This document shows, in pieces, positions 46,449 through 56,635 of a DNA stretch of 64,000 nucleotides. The position numbers were made by a program, and so were the translations under genes. Numbering within the stretch: position 1 is the stretch's first letter; every line of letters begins with the position of its first letter. The notes beneath the pieces are model-generated. The model was given only the letters and a program-made list of their open reading frames with translations. It made no database searches and was not told where the DNA came from. The stretch is from CAVVVS01 sp963751355 (lineage in GTDB: Bacteria; Bacteroidota; Ignavibacteria; Ignavibacteriales; Ignavibacteriaceae): assembly GCA_963751355.1 (NCBI GenBank), contig CAVVVS010000121.1, positions 12,070 through 76,069 on the forward strand. The letters run 5' to 3'.

Positions 46449-49400
46449 TATACTTCCTCCGTATGAGTATTTCTTAATTTAGCCAGATAAGTAACATTCG
46501 GTTTAGTATTCAAGTCTTCCAGCACATAATAACCTAATTTGTTATCTCTGTATTTACTTACAAATTCCGAATCTTTATCATTCATATCACCAAACTGAAT
46601 TGCCTCTGTATTACAAGCTTCCTGGCATGCTGTTTTTACATCAGACCCTTTCAAAGTTCTATTCTCTCTTATTGCATCCGAACGGGCTTCCATTATTCTT
46701 TGTATACAAAAAGTACACTTCTCCATTACACCCCTCGAGCGGACGGTAACTTCCGGATTGTTTACCAACGACAACAAATTGCTTTGTTGATAGGCGTCCT
46801 TAAAATGATCCCGGAAGTTGAAGAAGTTAAACCTTCGAACCTTGTAAGGACAGTTGTTCGAACAGAACCTGGTACCTATACATCTATTATAAATCATTTG
46901 GTTCAATCCGTCCGGGCTATGAGTTGTTGCAGCTACCGGGCAAACATTTTCACAAGGAGCGTCATCACATTGCTGGCACAACATTAATTGGTTAGAACTT
47001 ACAGGTTCATCTATTGTTCCTGAATAATATCTATCAACTCTCAGCCATTGCATTTCCCTGCTATTAGCGACCTGATCCTTACCCACAACAGGAATATTAT
47101 TCTCAACATTACAAGAAATCACACATTCTCCGCATCCAATACATTTATTCATATCAACAGCCATCGCCCATTTTACACCTGGATATAAATGTTTGTCATA
47201 AAGAGATTCTTTTACTTCTTCAAATTGTTCTTTAATGAAATTTGGATTTTTAACGTACTCTTCAACAGTTCCTTCGCGGATTATACCTCTGGATTTCCCG
47301 AGGTCGTGAGTCATGCTGTCACCGAACATATGATGTTCAACGCTGGAAATCAGTTTATACGTTCCGTTTCCTTTGGTAACACTTTTTGCTTTGTAGATCC
47401 ATTTAGAAACTCCATTGTTCTTTGAAGTTAATGTGATAGCATTAAAGCCAACATCCTCTCCCACAACACCTACAACGGTTCTTCCAAAACCGAGTTCGAT
47501 TGTAATCGTTTTATCTGCTGCCCCGGGTTGTATGAATGCAGGTATTTCAAGTGTTCTGTCATCAACTTGAATTTTAATTTTATCATTCGAATCAACGCCT
47601 AATTCTTTTGCCGTAGTGTGAGATATGGCTGCATAATTATCCCATGTAATTTTAGAAACAGGATGCGGAAATTCCATCATCCAGCCATTATTTAAAAATT
47701 TTCCGTCCCCTGCCTGATAACTGTCTTTCAGGACGACAAGGTATCCGCTTGTATCACCAGCATCATTCGGTAAGTTTGATAAAGAAGTTTTATCGAATGT
47801 TCCCATTTTAGCAGGAGTTTCATTTATAAAAGCAACTCCGTCGTGCAATCCGGAATTCCAAAATTCATTAAATGAAAGCTTTGAATTGAACTTAGGATAG
47901 ATATCATTTTGCCAATTCTGCATCAGGTATTTGTGATAGATTGTAGGTTCATACGAGGAAGATTTTCCGCTCGCCCAAACCAAAAGTGCAGCCTCTTTTT
48001 GACGCGAATTAAATAAGGGGTCAATCACCGGCTGCTGAAAAGAATAAAATCCTGTCCGTGTTTTAGCATCGCCCCAAGATTCTAAATCGTGATGAATCGG
48101 GAGCGTATAATGTCCAAGTGCCGATGATTCGTTTTCACTTTCAACAAGACTTATTACTGCAGGCACCTTTTTTATTGCTTTTTTGTAGCCTAAATCGTCA
48201 GGGAGATGGAATGCAGGGTTCGAATTAAAATGAATAACTGCACCAACATTCCCGCTTTTCATCGATTGAACTAAATTCGTCCAATCTTTTTCATCGGAAT
48301 ATTTTACTAAATTGACCGTTGATGTATCAGTTCTGTATAAATTAGCTGCACCGATTATTTCATTCAAATAGTTAACGGCAATATGTACATGTTCAGGCAA
48401 GGAATTGCCAGCATGAATGATTCCGGCTCCCTTATTTTCCAGCAAATCCTTAGACAGCCTTTTCAATTTTTTTGAAGATAGTGAATATTTTTTTGCAAAA
48501 CTATCTAACGAGTAGATATTGAGGATCTGATCATCGATCCCATTAACTGAAAGACCATTACTTTTTAGTTCACTAATCAAACTCATCACAAATTCATATT
48601 GTGCATCGGGTCTAAGTCTGAATCTATAATCGGCGTTCATACCGGTTACGGATAAATTGCCTTCAAAAACATAAAGGCGATTATAATCTTTTGGATTCTT
48701 AAAATCTCTTTTCCCTGCAAACATTCTTGCTGTTTCAACCTTATTACCATCAAGGCCTAAAAAGTCACTTTCCAAACCAACTATTATCTTAGCTTTATCC
48801 CATTTTATCAGCGGGAAACTTTCAGCCCCGTAACATTTCTTCCAGGCAGAATTTCTCACCGAATCGTTGAATAAATTATAAGAATAAATCTTTGTTCCGG
48901 GATACTTTTCTTTAAAATCGTCAATAGCTTTCTTAGCGGTAGGAGAAATAATTCTGTGAGTAACAATAGCAATTTCTTTTCCGCTGCTTTTTGTTAAAGC
49001 GGAAATTATTTCCTGATCTACATGCTGCCAGGTCGACTTTATAAATTTACCGTTTGATGATTTTCTCATCGGTTCTTGAAGTCTTTGAGGATCATAAAGG
49101 CTTAAAATATTTGCCTGGCATTTCGCACAAGTTTTGCCCTTACTGACGGGATGATCGGGATTGCCGTCAATTTTAATTGGTCGTCCTTCTCTGGTTTTTA
49201 TTAAGATTCCACAAGAGTCATTACATGCCGTACTTGTTGACGCATAATAATTTGCTTTACCTACAATCACTTCTTCAGGCATCTTGTTGTAAGGAACAAT
49301 ATCTCCTTTATTCCTATAATCGGAGCAGCCAACACCTGCAAGAGCGGCAGAGGCTCCAACTAAAGCTAAAAACTTCCTTCGTGAAAGAGGCGATAATTTT

Positions 49401-49558
49401 GAGATATTAAAATCGTCCGTCACACCTTCCTGAAATTCATGTCTATTGGCTTCTAATAACGAAGTATCATGAAAAAGATCTTTAAAGCTGCGCCAATAAT
49501 CATTATCTGGCTTTTCAGGTTTTTCATTTTTATTAAATTCGTTTTTAGCTTCTGCCAT
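46448..49558 (-). CDS. actB: Alternative complex III iron-sulfur/molybdopterin-like subunit ActB
   Basis: A protein of about 1036 residues. Near residue 60 a Tat-type LSRRKFLALVGASA is followed by AGVGC, so it may be exported and lipidated. The central part (about 90-780) is molybdopterin-oxidoreductase-like but in ACIII binds no Mo cofactor. The C-terminal part (about 800-1000) has four cysteine clusters beginning CIGCGECVISC, CQQCDDAPCENVC, CIGTRFCSNNC and CTFCIQR, fitting three [4Fe-4S] and one [3Fe-4S]. Start ATG 49558 has AGGTGG 5 nt upstream. It overlaps the preceding small gene by 14 nt. Confidence 0.94.
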   Translation of the reverse strand: MAEAKNEFNKNEKPEKPDNDYWRSFKDLFHDTSLLEANRHEFQEGVTDDFNISKLSPLSRRKFLALVGASAALAGVGCSDYRNKGDIVPYNKMPEEVIVGKANYYASTSTACNDSCGILIKTREGRPIKIDGNPDHPVSKGKTCAKCQANILSLYDPQRLQEPMRKSSNGKFIKSTWQHVDQEIISALTKSSGKEIAIVTHRIISPTAKKAIDDFKEKYPGTKIYSYNLFNDSVRNSAWKKCYGAESFPLIKWDKAKIIVGLESDFLGLDGNKVETARMFAGKRDFKNPKDYNRLYVFEGNLSVTGMNADYRFRLRPDAQYEFVMSLISELKSNGLSVNGIDDQILNIYSLDSFAKKYSLSSKKLKRLSKDLLENKGAGIIHAGNSLPEHVHIAVNYLNEIIGAANLYRTDTSTVNLVKYSDEKDWTNLVQSMKSGNVGAVIHFNSNPAFHLPDDLGYKKAIKKVPAVISLVESENESSALGHYTLPIHHDLESWGDAKTRTGFYSFQQPVIDPLFNSRQKEAALLVWASGKSSSYEPTIYHKYLMQNWQNDIYPKFNSKLSFNEFWNSGLHDGVAFINETPAKMGTFDKTSLSNLPNDAGDTSGYLVVLKDSYQAGDGKFLNNGWMMEFPHPVSKITWDNYAAISHTTAKELGVDSNDKIKIQVDDRTLEIPAFIQPGAADKTITIELGFGRTVVGVVGEDVGFNAITLTSKNNGVSKWIYKAKSVTKGNGTYKLISSVEHHMFGDSMTHDLGKSRGIIREGTVEEYVKNPNFIKEQFEEVKESLYDKHLYPGVKWAMAVDMNKCIGCGECVISCNVENNIPVVGKDQVANSREMQWLRVDRYYSGTIDEPVSSNQLMLCQQCDDAPCENVCPVAATTHSPDGLNQMIYNRCIGTRFCSNNCPYKVRRFNFFNFRDHFKDAYQQSNLLSLVNNPEVTVRSRGVMEKCTFCIQRIMEARSDAIRENRTLKGSDVKTACQEACNTEAIQFGDMNDKDSEFVSKYRDNKLGYYVLEDLNTKPNVTYLAKLRNTHTEEV

Positions 49559-49766
49559 TATTACCACCTATTTTATTTCGACTAACTGCAAGCGGATTTA
49601 TTTTAACTTTGACTTGATCTGTATTTTTTAATGTCTTTCCTTTTGAACTGTTGAAAAGTTTAAAAGGAAAAGATTTTAGAACAAAGTAACCGGCAAATCC
49701 GGCTCCTAATGAATAAAAGAATTTTTTTCTCTCAACCTTTTTCTGCAATAAATTTTGCAATTCCAT
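49545..49766 (-). CDS. Small membrane-anchored protein of the ACIII operon, unknown
   Basis: A 73-residue protein between actA and actB. It has a basic N-terminus (QKKVERKKFF), one hydrophobic stretch (SLGAGFAGYFVLKSF) and a basic C-terminal half. It could be a short inner-membrane subunit or assembly factor; the signal resembles a truncated Tat-like leader but lacks RR. The 14-nt overlap with actB supports translation. I do not recognise a family. Confidence 0.65.
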   Translation of the reverse strand: MELQNLLQKKVERKKFFYSLGAGFAGYFVLKSFPFKLFNSSKGKTLKNTDQVKVKINPLAVSRNKIGGNNGRS

Positions 49767-49778
49767 TATAACTCCTAA

Positions 49779-50351
49779 TTAACGATGGCATGCATAACAG
49801 TTTGTTGGACCATTTGCGATATTCTTCAAGTAGGGTAATTTTTCTTTAGCGTTTCTATGGCAATCGAGACAAGCCGACATGGAAAAAGAATTCATTTGAG
49901 TAAGCCTGCTCATTTGGGCAACGTCACCGTGACAACTCTCGCACTTGATACCATTATTCACGTGAACACTGTGATTGAAGTAAACAAAGTCCGGAACTTT
50001 ATGAACTCTTATCCAATGAATTGCCTTCCCTTTAAAGAAGTAATTTCTAAGTTTTTTAATTTCCGGTTTATCTTTCCTTGCAATTGAATGACAGTTCATA
50101 CATGTAGAAACTGCCGGAACCATTGCATGCCTGGATTTTTCAACACCGGTGTGGCAATACTGGCAATCGATTTTCATTAAACCGGCGTGCAGTTTATGTG
50201 AAAAATTTATAGGCTGCTTCGGTGCATAACCGACTCCATAATCTGCCGATCTGGTAGCAAAATAAGTTATTGTAAAGGAAGCAAGGATTACAAAGATTGT
50301 TATTGGTAAGCGGACTCTTAGGATATAATCCAGTAACGATTTTTTCATCAT
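49779..50351 (-). CDS. actA: Alternative complex III pentaheme cytochrome c subunit ActA
   Basis: A 190-residue cytochrome with an N-terminal membrane anchor (about 14-30) and five CxxCH motifs: CQYCH, CMNCH, CESCH, CLDCH and CYACH, the last two residues from the C-terminus. This heme count matches ActA of ACIII, which carries electrons on the periplasmic side. It is the first gene of the respiratory operon. Two ATGs are adjacent (50351 and 50348) and AAAGG sits 3-6 nt upstream. Confidence 0.94.
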   Translation of the reverse strand: MMKKSLLDYILRVRLPITIFVILASFTITYFATRSADYGVGYAPKQPINFSHKLHAGLMKIDCQYCHTGVEKSRHAMVPAVSTCMNCHSIARKDKPEIKKLRNYFFKGKAIHWIRVHKVPDFVYFNHSVHVNNGIKCESCHGDVAQMSRLTQMNSFSMSACLDCHRNAKEKLPYLKNIANGPTNCYACHR

Positions 50352-50851
50352 TAACCTTTACGAGTTACAAGCATTAGTTTGAAGGTATTCTAAAAGCCAA
50401 AACAAAGTAAATTGTTTATGGTCTAAACCCTTAACAAAATAGTTTAATTAATTTTTTAGCTGTTGATTTATTAAATATTGATGCGGCAGTAATAATCAAT
50501 TTCCGCAATGAGTACCTTTTCCGCGTATCGAATCTTAAAAAATTGATTTTCAAACTTATAAAATTAAACAAATAAAACAAATAGTAATTCGCCTAAAATT
50601 GTTTGTTTATTATAAAAATCACATGTCTTTGAAAATATAATTCATAATTATTTTAAGATGGAATAAAATATAACTCCCTTTTCTTAAAAAACATATGTCA
50701 TGGATCAAAGTTTCTATTTATTTTTTAATGATTAATTCAATCTACTCACTGTTGATGGTGCGAATCGATTAATTTATGGTGGAAATATTTATCTATGAAA
50801 ACTATTGAAGACATAAAGGGCTTAATACAATTATTTAATAATGAGAAAGTC
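50352..50851. other. AT-rich intergenic region upstream of the respiratory operon
   Basis: A 500-bp region with no convincing ORF. It should contain the promoter of the ACIII/caa3 operon. The next gene (glcF) ends at 50852 on the same strand; I see no hairpin terminator after it, so read-through is possible. Confidence 0.45.
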
Positions 50852-52168
50852 TTATTGATTATTATCTTTATTTTTCAGTGCTCTCTTAATAATGCTTACA
50901 GGATGTAATACTTCCACTTTCGTGTTGAATTTTTCAGCGCCGTATTTTATTTGGGTAATGCAACCAGGATTACCGGTCAGTACTATCGTTGCTTTTGCTT
51001 CTTTAATGTTATTCATTTTTCTCTCGAGAATAAACATGGAATCATTATAATGAGTAATATTATAAATACCGGCACTGCCGCAGCACCAATTGGATTCTTC
51101 CAAATTTTTAATATGCAACCCGGGAATAGAGTTTAAAATTTCCCGGGGTTGGGAAGAGATTTTTTGAGTATGGACAAGATGACAGGCATCGTGATAAGTG
51201 ACGGTTTCTTCAACAATAGAAAAAGTGAGTTCATTTTTTATATCAACAAGAAATTCGGTGATGTCTTTTATTTTTGCGGAAAATTTTTTAGCTCTTTCAG
51301 AATAAATCAGGTCATCCTTTAATACATGTCCGTATTCTTTCATAAAAGCTCCGCAGCCGGCGGAATTGGAAATTAGATAATCATACCCGCTTTTTTCAAA
51401 TGCGTCTATATTTTGTCGGGCTAACTTTTTAGCAGTTTCCATATCGCCGTTATGAGCATGGAGTGAACCGCAGCAGACTTGGTTTTTCGGTGTGAAGATT
51501 TCACAGTTGCATGCCATTAAAACATCGATAGTATCTTTATTGATATCGGCAAACATTACATCCATTAAGCAGCCTGTTAAGAATGCTACTTTATGTTTTA
51601 CCTCACCGTATGGTTTTATTCTTTCATGAATAATATTTTTGCTGAAATAAGAAGACACTTTCGGTGCAAGTTTGTCTATTTCTTCAAGATTGTTCGAAAT
51701 TATTTTTAATATTCCTTTTGAGTGAAGAAATTTTTGAATACCGCTGTTTTGATAAAAGTACAAAAGTTTTGCCGAAATTTTTAAATTACTTTTTGATGTT
51801 AAAATATATTTTAAAGCAATTTTTTTAATTATTTTACCCAGTCTTGAACCGTATCCGGCATTATCAACAACTACACGGGCGGCCTCAACCATACTTCCGT
51901 ATTTAACACCTGCTGGACAAGCTGTTTCGCATGCCTGGCAGTCGAGGCAGAAGTTCATCTCTTCTGCGAAAACCGGGGTTACTGCCATCTCTCCCTCAGC
52001 AACCGATTTTATCATCCTGATCCTTCCACGCGGCGATGATCGTTCTTGCTTTGTTATTTCATAAGTCGGGCATACAGATAAGCACATGCCACAGTGAATA
52101 CATTGGGACAAGACATCATCCGGAGGAATTACTTCGTATAAAATTTTATTTGGATTTTTTTCAGGCAT
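50852..52168 (-). CDS. glcF: Glycolate oxidase iron-sulfur subunit
   Basis: A 438-residue protein of the GlcF/GlpC type. Two [4Fe-4S] motifs are near the N-terminus, CIHCGMCLSVCP and CLDCQACETACP. Two CCG-type domains follow, with CCGSLHAHNGD and CCGSAGIYN. It transfers electrons from the FAD subunit to the quinone pool, probably with the GlcD-type protein encoded upstream on the same strand (334-bp gap). Homologous pairs also oxidise lactate, so the substrate could be either 2-hydroxyacid. Confidence 0.9.
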   Translation of the reverse strand: MPEKNPNKILYEVIPPDDVLSQCIHCGMCLSVCPTYEITKQERSSPRGRIRMIKSVAEGEMAVTPVFAEEMNFCLDCQACETACPAGVKYGSMVEAARVVVDNAGYGSRLGKIIKKIALKYILTSKSNLKISAKLLYFYQNSGIQKFLHSKGILKIISNNLEEIDKLAPKVSSYFSKNIIHERIKPYGEVKHKVAFLTGCLMDVMFADINKDTIDVLMACNCEIFTPKNQVCCGSLHAHNGDMETAKKLARQNIDAFEKSGYDYLISNSAGCGAFMKEYGHVLKDDLIYSERAKKFSAKIKDITEFLVDIKNELTFSIVEETVTYHDACHLVHTQKISSQPREILNSIPGLHIKNLEESNWCCGSAGIYNITHYNDSMFILERKMNNIKEAKATIVLTGNPGCITQIKYGAEKFNTKVEVLHPVSIIKRALKNKDNNQ

Positions 52169-52502
52169 CAGAACAACAATAGTTAGTGAACTATTTTGGA
52201 ATTATAATTTATTGGAATATTTTATTAACAATAAGAAAGTATATTTTGATAAATCAACGTTTGTACAAATCTTACGGTTTAGTTTTATAATCTTCAGGTC
52301 ATACAATCATCCTTTTTTTAATGCATCACAACCGCATACCAATAAGAATTTTTGCGGGCATGCCTGCATATAGTTTTATGTATTTTGATACGTCATGAAT
52401 ATTTTGACTAAAAGGATAAAAAAAACATCAAGAAATCAATTCGAGTAAATTCCATCTTGGCTGTCTTTACTATCTTTGTAATTGTGCAATATTTAAATCC
52501 CT
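52169..52502. other. Intergenic region between glcD- and glcF-like genes
   Basis: A 334-bp gap without a gene. The long spacing means glcF probably has its own promoter. No terminator or repeat of note is seen. Confidence 0.4.
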
Positions 52503-53948
52503 TCATTCTTCAACTTTGAAATCTGCAATCTGCTCGCGTCGCTTCGGCATAGGGCCTTCACATCTTGGAGATATCGAAAATATTTTCCCGGGGTTTAGAA
52601 TATTATTTTCATCCATAACCGATTTGATTTTTTTCATCATATCAACAGCCGGAATTCCAGCAGCTTGCTCAAGGAATTGTTTTTTCGCCAGACCCGTACC
52701 ATGCTCTCCCGTAATAGTACCGCCGAGTTTTATTGCTTCATTAAAAATAAAATTAAATGCTTTATGTGCTTGTTCGATTTGTGCCTTATCTCTCTCATCC
52801 GTTAAACATGTAGGATGAAGATTACCGTCACCGGCATGTCCAAAATCGCCGATAGTAACATCAAACTTTTTTGCTGCCTCGGTTACCTTTTCAATCATAA
52901 CAGGAAGTTCGCTTCTCGGAACGGTTGCATCTTCCAAAATAGTTGTCGGTCGAACACGAGCTAGTGCACTAAATGCACTCCTTCTTGCAGATTTTAACAG
53001 AAGCGCTTCATTTTCATCGGATGCTTTTCTAACGAATGAAGCATTATTCTTTTTTAAAATGCTTGCGATGGTTTCCGCATCCTCTTCAACAATGCTTCCC
53101 CTTCCGTCTACTTCAATTAATAAAATTGCTTCGCTGTTCCTCGGTAATCCGATTTTAGCATAATCTTCGACACAATTAATTGTGGTATTATCCAAAAATT
53201 CCATCATACTTGGAACGATCCGTGCAGCGATTATGTCCGATACAGATTTCGCACTGTCGATTAATTTATCGAAATACGCAAGCATTGTGATTGAGTTGCC
53301 CGGCTTAGGGATTATCTTTAGCAAAATTTTTGTTATCACTCCGAGAGTTCCCTCACTGCCGACAATAAAATCCCTCAAATTATACCCAGCAACATCCTTA
53401 AAATTTTTACCGCCGGTTTTAAGTAAATCACCGTTTGGTAAAATCATTTCAGTGCCCATAACGTAATTCTTGGTTACGCCGTATTTAAGTCCCCTTAATC
53501 CCCCAGAATTATTTGCTACATTACCGCCGAGTGTACATACATTCATACTTCCGGGATCGGGTGGATAGAACAGTCCGATTTTTTCAACTTCTTTCTGCAG
53601 TTGTGCGGTAACAACTCCCGGCTGCACGGTGGCAATTAAATTTTGCGTATCTATCTCTATGATTTTATTCCATCTAGTCATAACAACAACGAGACAATTT
53701 TCGACAGGGATTGAACCACCGCTTAATCCTGTTCCTGCACCTCTGGGAACAATGTTAAAATGTTCCTCGTTCGCTAGCCTGAGTAACTTCGAAATCTGTT
53801 CTTCACTTTCCGGGAATACAATTGCTTCGGGCAGTTGGTTGTAAATTGCTGTCGCATCATATGAATAGCACAGTTTATCTTCATCCGAATCTGTGAAGTT
53901 TTTTTTACCGACTATGTTTTTAATTTGTTCTTTAACCACATTGTTCAT
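52503..53948 (-). CDS. glcD: FAD-linked oxidase, glycolate/lactate oxidase subunit GlcD type
   Basis: A 481-residue VAO/PCMH-fold flavoprotein. The FAD-binding stretch is RGAGTGLSGGSIP, with PPDPGSMNVCTLGGNVANNSGGLRGLKYG following, and the C-terminal domain has FGHAGDGNLHP and GTITGEHGTGLAKK with catalytic His residues. It oxidises a 2-hydroxyacid such as glycolate or D-lactate. The third E. coli subunit gene, glcE, is not in the window, so this is a two-subunit form. Confidence 0.9.
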   Translation of the reverse strand: MNNVVKEQIKNIVGKKNFTDSDEDKLCYSYDATAIYNQLPEAIVFPESEEQISKLLRLANEEHFNIVPRGAGTGLSGGSIPVENCLVVVMTRWNKIIEIDTQNLIATVQPGVVTAQLQKEVEKIGLFYPPDPGSMNVCTLGGNVANNSGGLRGLKYGVTKNYVMGTEMILPNGDLLKTGGKNFKDVAGYNLRDFIVGSEGTLGVITKILLKIIPKPGNSITMLAYFDKLIDSAKSVSDIIAARIVPSMMEFLDNTTINCVEDYAKIGLPRNSEAILLIEVDGRGSIVEEDAETIASILKKNNASFVRKASDENEALLLKSARRSAFSALARVRPTTILEDATVPRSELPVMIEKVTEAAKKFDVTIGDFGHAGDGNLHPTCLTDERDKAQIEQAHKAFNFIFNEAIKLGGTITGEHGTGLAKKQFLEQAAGIPAVDMMKKIKSVMDENNILNPGKIFSISPRCEGPMPKRREQIADFKVEE

Positions 53949-54185
53949 TTTATGACCCCGGTTTAAAAGAATCGGATTTATTATTGTTTAAATTACAAAG
54001 AATTTTTGAGATTGATAAGGATTTTTTTTTATTTGTTGAATGGTTTTATTGGTAAGCTGTGAAATGGATTAATTGTTTAGTTAAATTGTTACAAGTTGTA
54101 ATCTGAGTATCCCTATTCTTCTTATTCTGACGTTTATTTTTTTATTGTTACAAATAATTTTGATTTTTTCTACGACGGGTTACAA

Positions 54186-54986
54186 CTAAAGTAAAATTTT
54201 TATTACAACCAAAATTATCAAAATAGAAAACACTCGTTTTATTATTTTACTCGAGGATTTGAGCACAATTTTAACTCCGAATACTGCACCGATAACTGCA
54301 CCGATTCCTAGAGAAATAGCAGCTAGCAAATAAACATAACCGATTTGTCCTGCTGCAAGCGTTCCATGAGGTGTTTGCAACAGATATGATAGAGTTGCCG
54401 TAATAGTGGTGAAGGCTACAATTACTGATGAAGTACCCACGGCTTTTTTAATCTCAAGCCCCGAAAAATACATGAGAACTGGAACGAAAATAATTCCGCC
54501 TCCAACACCTGCAAATGCAGCAATTGTTCCGGCGATTAATCCAAAAAAAATGAGGTAGCTATCATTTAGGCTTTTAACTTTGATTTTCGCTTTGCTATTA
54601 TTATCAAGAAGCATTTTTACGGCAATCACACTAAACACCGCCGCAAATATCCATTTTAAGAAAAAAGGATTCATCCTGACAACAACAAAAGTACTCAACA
54701 AAGATGCAATTACGCTACCTGCACCGAAGTAAAGGGCTCTTCGTTTATCAACGTTTTTTGCTATAAAATGGTTTGAACTAGAGCTTAGTGAAGTGAGACT
54801 TGCAGCAAATAATGATGTGTCGATTACAATAAAAGAGATTTGACTCATATCGATGTTCGTAAACGGCAATAAAAGATAAAGTACAGGGACAAAAACCGCA
54901 CCACCGCCAATTCCTAACATTCCCGCCAATATTCCGGTAAGTCCTCCTATGAGTAAAAATAGGAGGACTAATACAATTTCACTCAA
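54186..54986 (-). CDS. TauE/SafE (TSUP) family membrane transporter
   Basis: A 266-residue protein with seven to eight helices and the two internal repeats of the TSUP family: GILAGMLGIGGGAVFVPVL near residue 18 and GTIAAFAGVGGGIIFVPVL near 155. The family exports or imports sulfur-containing or organic anions; the substrate is unknown here. Its start overlaps the ctp stop by 4 nt, so it is the third gene of tmk-ctp-TSUP. Confidence 0.9.
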   Translation of the reverse strand: MSEIVLVLLFLLIGGLTGILAGMLGIGGGAVFVPVLYLLLPFTNIDMSQISFIVIDTSLFAASLTSLSSSSNHFIAKNVDKRRALYFGAGSVIASLLSTFVVVRMNPFFLKWIFAAVFSVIAVKMLLDNNSKAKIKVKSLNDSYLIFFGLIAGTIAAFAGVGGGIIFVPVLMYFSGLEIKKAVGTSSVIVAFTTITATLSYLLQTPHGTLAAGQIGYVYLLAAISLGIGAVIGAVFGVKIVLKSSSKIIKRVFSILIILVVIKILL

Positions 54987-56635
54987 TTAATATCCAGCAA
55001 GCTGTCATATCTAGCAGTATCCGAAACAATATCCAAAGCCGTTTTGAACTGAGTATCGTTACTTAAAAGTTCTTGCATTTTACCCTCGCCGCCTAAATAC
55101 CGGGATACAAGTTCACTTTTAATTTCATCGATAATTTCATTTTTATGAGATTTAACTTCACTGTCACCTATCTGTTCAAATTTATCTTTAATCTGGCTCA
55201 AACTTGCCAATAAATTTTCTTCAAGTTTATTTTCTTTAGCTTCCACAACCAGTTGATCTATTTCTTTCTCTACTTTTGAATGATAACGGTATTTTTGTTC
55301 TTTCAGATAGGCTATAAAATCGGCGAATAACTGATCATCCTTTATATTTTGAAAATCAATATTTGGATGTAAATAATAATAATGATCGGCAAACTGAAAG
55401 AACAATCCTTTTGCCAGCAGATCTTTAGTGATTGCTGATTCGGTATAAGGATGCACAACAGTATCAGGTGTAATACCGCCGGCGCCGTAAACGAGTCTGT
55501 GATGATCGGTGTAATATTTCCCTTTTTTAACCGTGTCAACTTCAGCTAACACATCATTATTTTCCGCGTAATCAACTTTTTGAATACATCTTCCGCTTGG
55601 AGTGAAATATTTAGCGGTTGTTATTTTCAAAGAAGAATTATAATCCAATGGCGTTACGGTTTGTACGAGTCCTTTGCCAAATGATTTAGTACCGAGTATT
55701 ATTCCTCTATCGTGATCCTGCATAGCGCCGGAAAATATTTCCGATGCCGAAGCTGTTCCGCCGTTAATTAAAACAACCAGCCGTGCTTTTCCCACAATTG
55801 GTTTTTGGACGGCATAATAACTTTTGTCGTTATCGGAATTTCTTCCCTTTGTAGTAACTACCAGGTCATTTTTAGGTAAAAATTTGTCACAGATATCTAC
55901 GGCAACATCAAGCAGTCCACCGGGATTACCGCGTAAGTCAAATATGATAGAATTAATTTGCCTTTTATTACTAAGTTCCTGAAGTGCATTTTTTACTTCA
56001 TCCGCAGCAGAGCGGCTAAAACTTGTCAGTTTCATGTAAACGTTATGACTGTTCTTTGGAAAAAATCCATAATAGGTTAAGCTTCTTACTTTTATCTCTT
56101 CTCTTACCAGGTTAAAACTTAGCGTATCATGTTCATCATTTCTAAGAATTTTTAGATTAACCATAGTACCCGGTTTCCCTTTAACTAATGAAGATAATTC
56201 ATCTACATTATCGGGAGACATCTTTTTACCTGCTGCATCAATTATAACATCACCGATACGAATTCCCTGCTTTTGTGCAGAGTAACCGTCCATTACTTCA
56301 ATTACGGTAACATTACCTCCCCTAATTCCGATTGATATGCCAACTCCTCCGTACTTGCCGTTGGTGATTAAATCGATATCCTGTTTCATAGTGCCGTCCA
56401 TAAATACGGTATACGGATCAAGTGAATTTAGCATTCCCTTGATGCCGGCACGCATAAATTCCTCCGGATTTACATTATCAACATAATTAAGAGCAACTTC
56501 TTTATAAATTTTGCCGAATAGGTCAATATTTTTTTCTATTTTAAAATAAACATCGTCCGAACCGGTAAAGAAGCCGGAAAAAAGTACCAGTAAAATCCCC
56601 GTGAATATTAGATAATTAATTTTTTTGAGCCTCAT
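54983..56635 (-). CDS. S41-family C-terminal processing peptidase
   Basis: A 550-residue periplasmic protease with a signal peptide/anchor (about 8-25), a PDZ domain (about 95-180, GVGISIGIRGGNVTVIEV) and the S41 catalytic domain. The Ser-Lys dyad lies in GGTASASEIFSGAMQ and GTKSFGKGLVQ. A helical C-terminal region follows (about 420-550), which is longer than in the minimal CtpA form. It cleaves non-polar C-termini of envelope proteins. It overlaps tmk by 4 nt upstream and the TSUP gene downstream. Confidence 0.94.
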   Translation of the reverse strand: MRLKKINYLIFTGILLVLFSGFFTGSDDVYFKIEKNIDLFGKIYKEVALNYVDNVNPEEFMRAGIKGMLNSLDPYTVFMDGTMKQDIDLITNGKYGGVGISIGIRGGNVTVIEVMDGYSAQKQGIRIGDVIIDAAGKKMSPDNVDELSSLVKGKPGTMVNLKILRNDEHDTLSFNLVREEIKVRSLTYYGFFPKNSHNVYMKLTSFSRSAADEVKNALQELSNKRQINSIIFDLRGNPGGLLDVAVDICDKFLPKNDLVVTTKGRNSDNDKSYYAVQKPIVGKARLVVLINGGTASASEIFSGAMQDHDRGIILGTKSFGKGLVQTVTPLDYNSSLKITTAKYFTPSGRCIQKVDYAENNDVLAEVDTVKKGKYYTDHHRLVYGAGGITPDTVVHPYTESAITKDLLAKGLFFQFADHYYYLHPNIDFQNIKDDQLFADFIAYLKEQKYRYHSKVEKEIDQLVVEAKENKLEENLLASLSQIKDKFEQIGDSEVKSHKNEIIDEIKSELVSRYLGGEGKMQELLSNDTQFKTALDIVSDTARYDSLLDIN

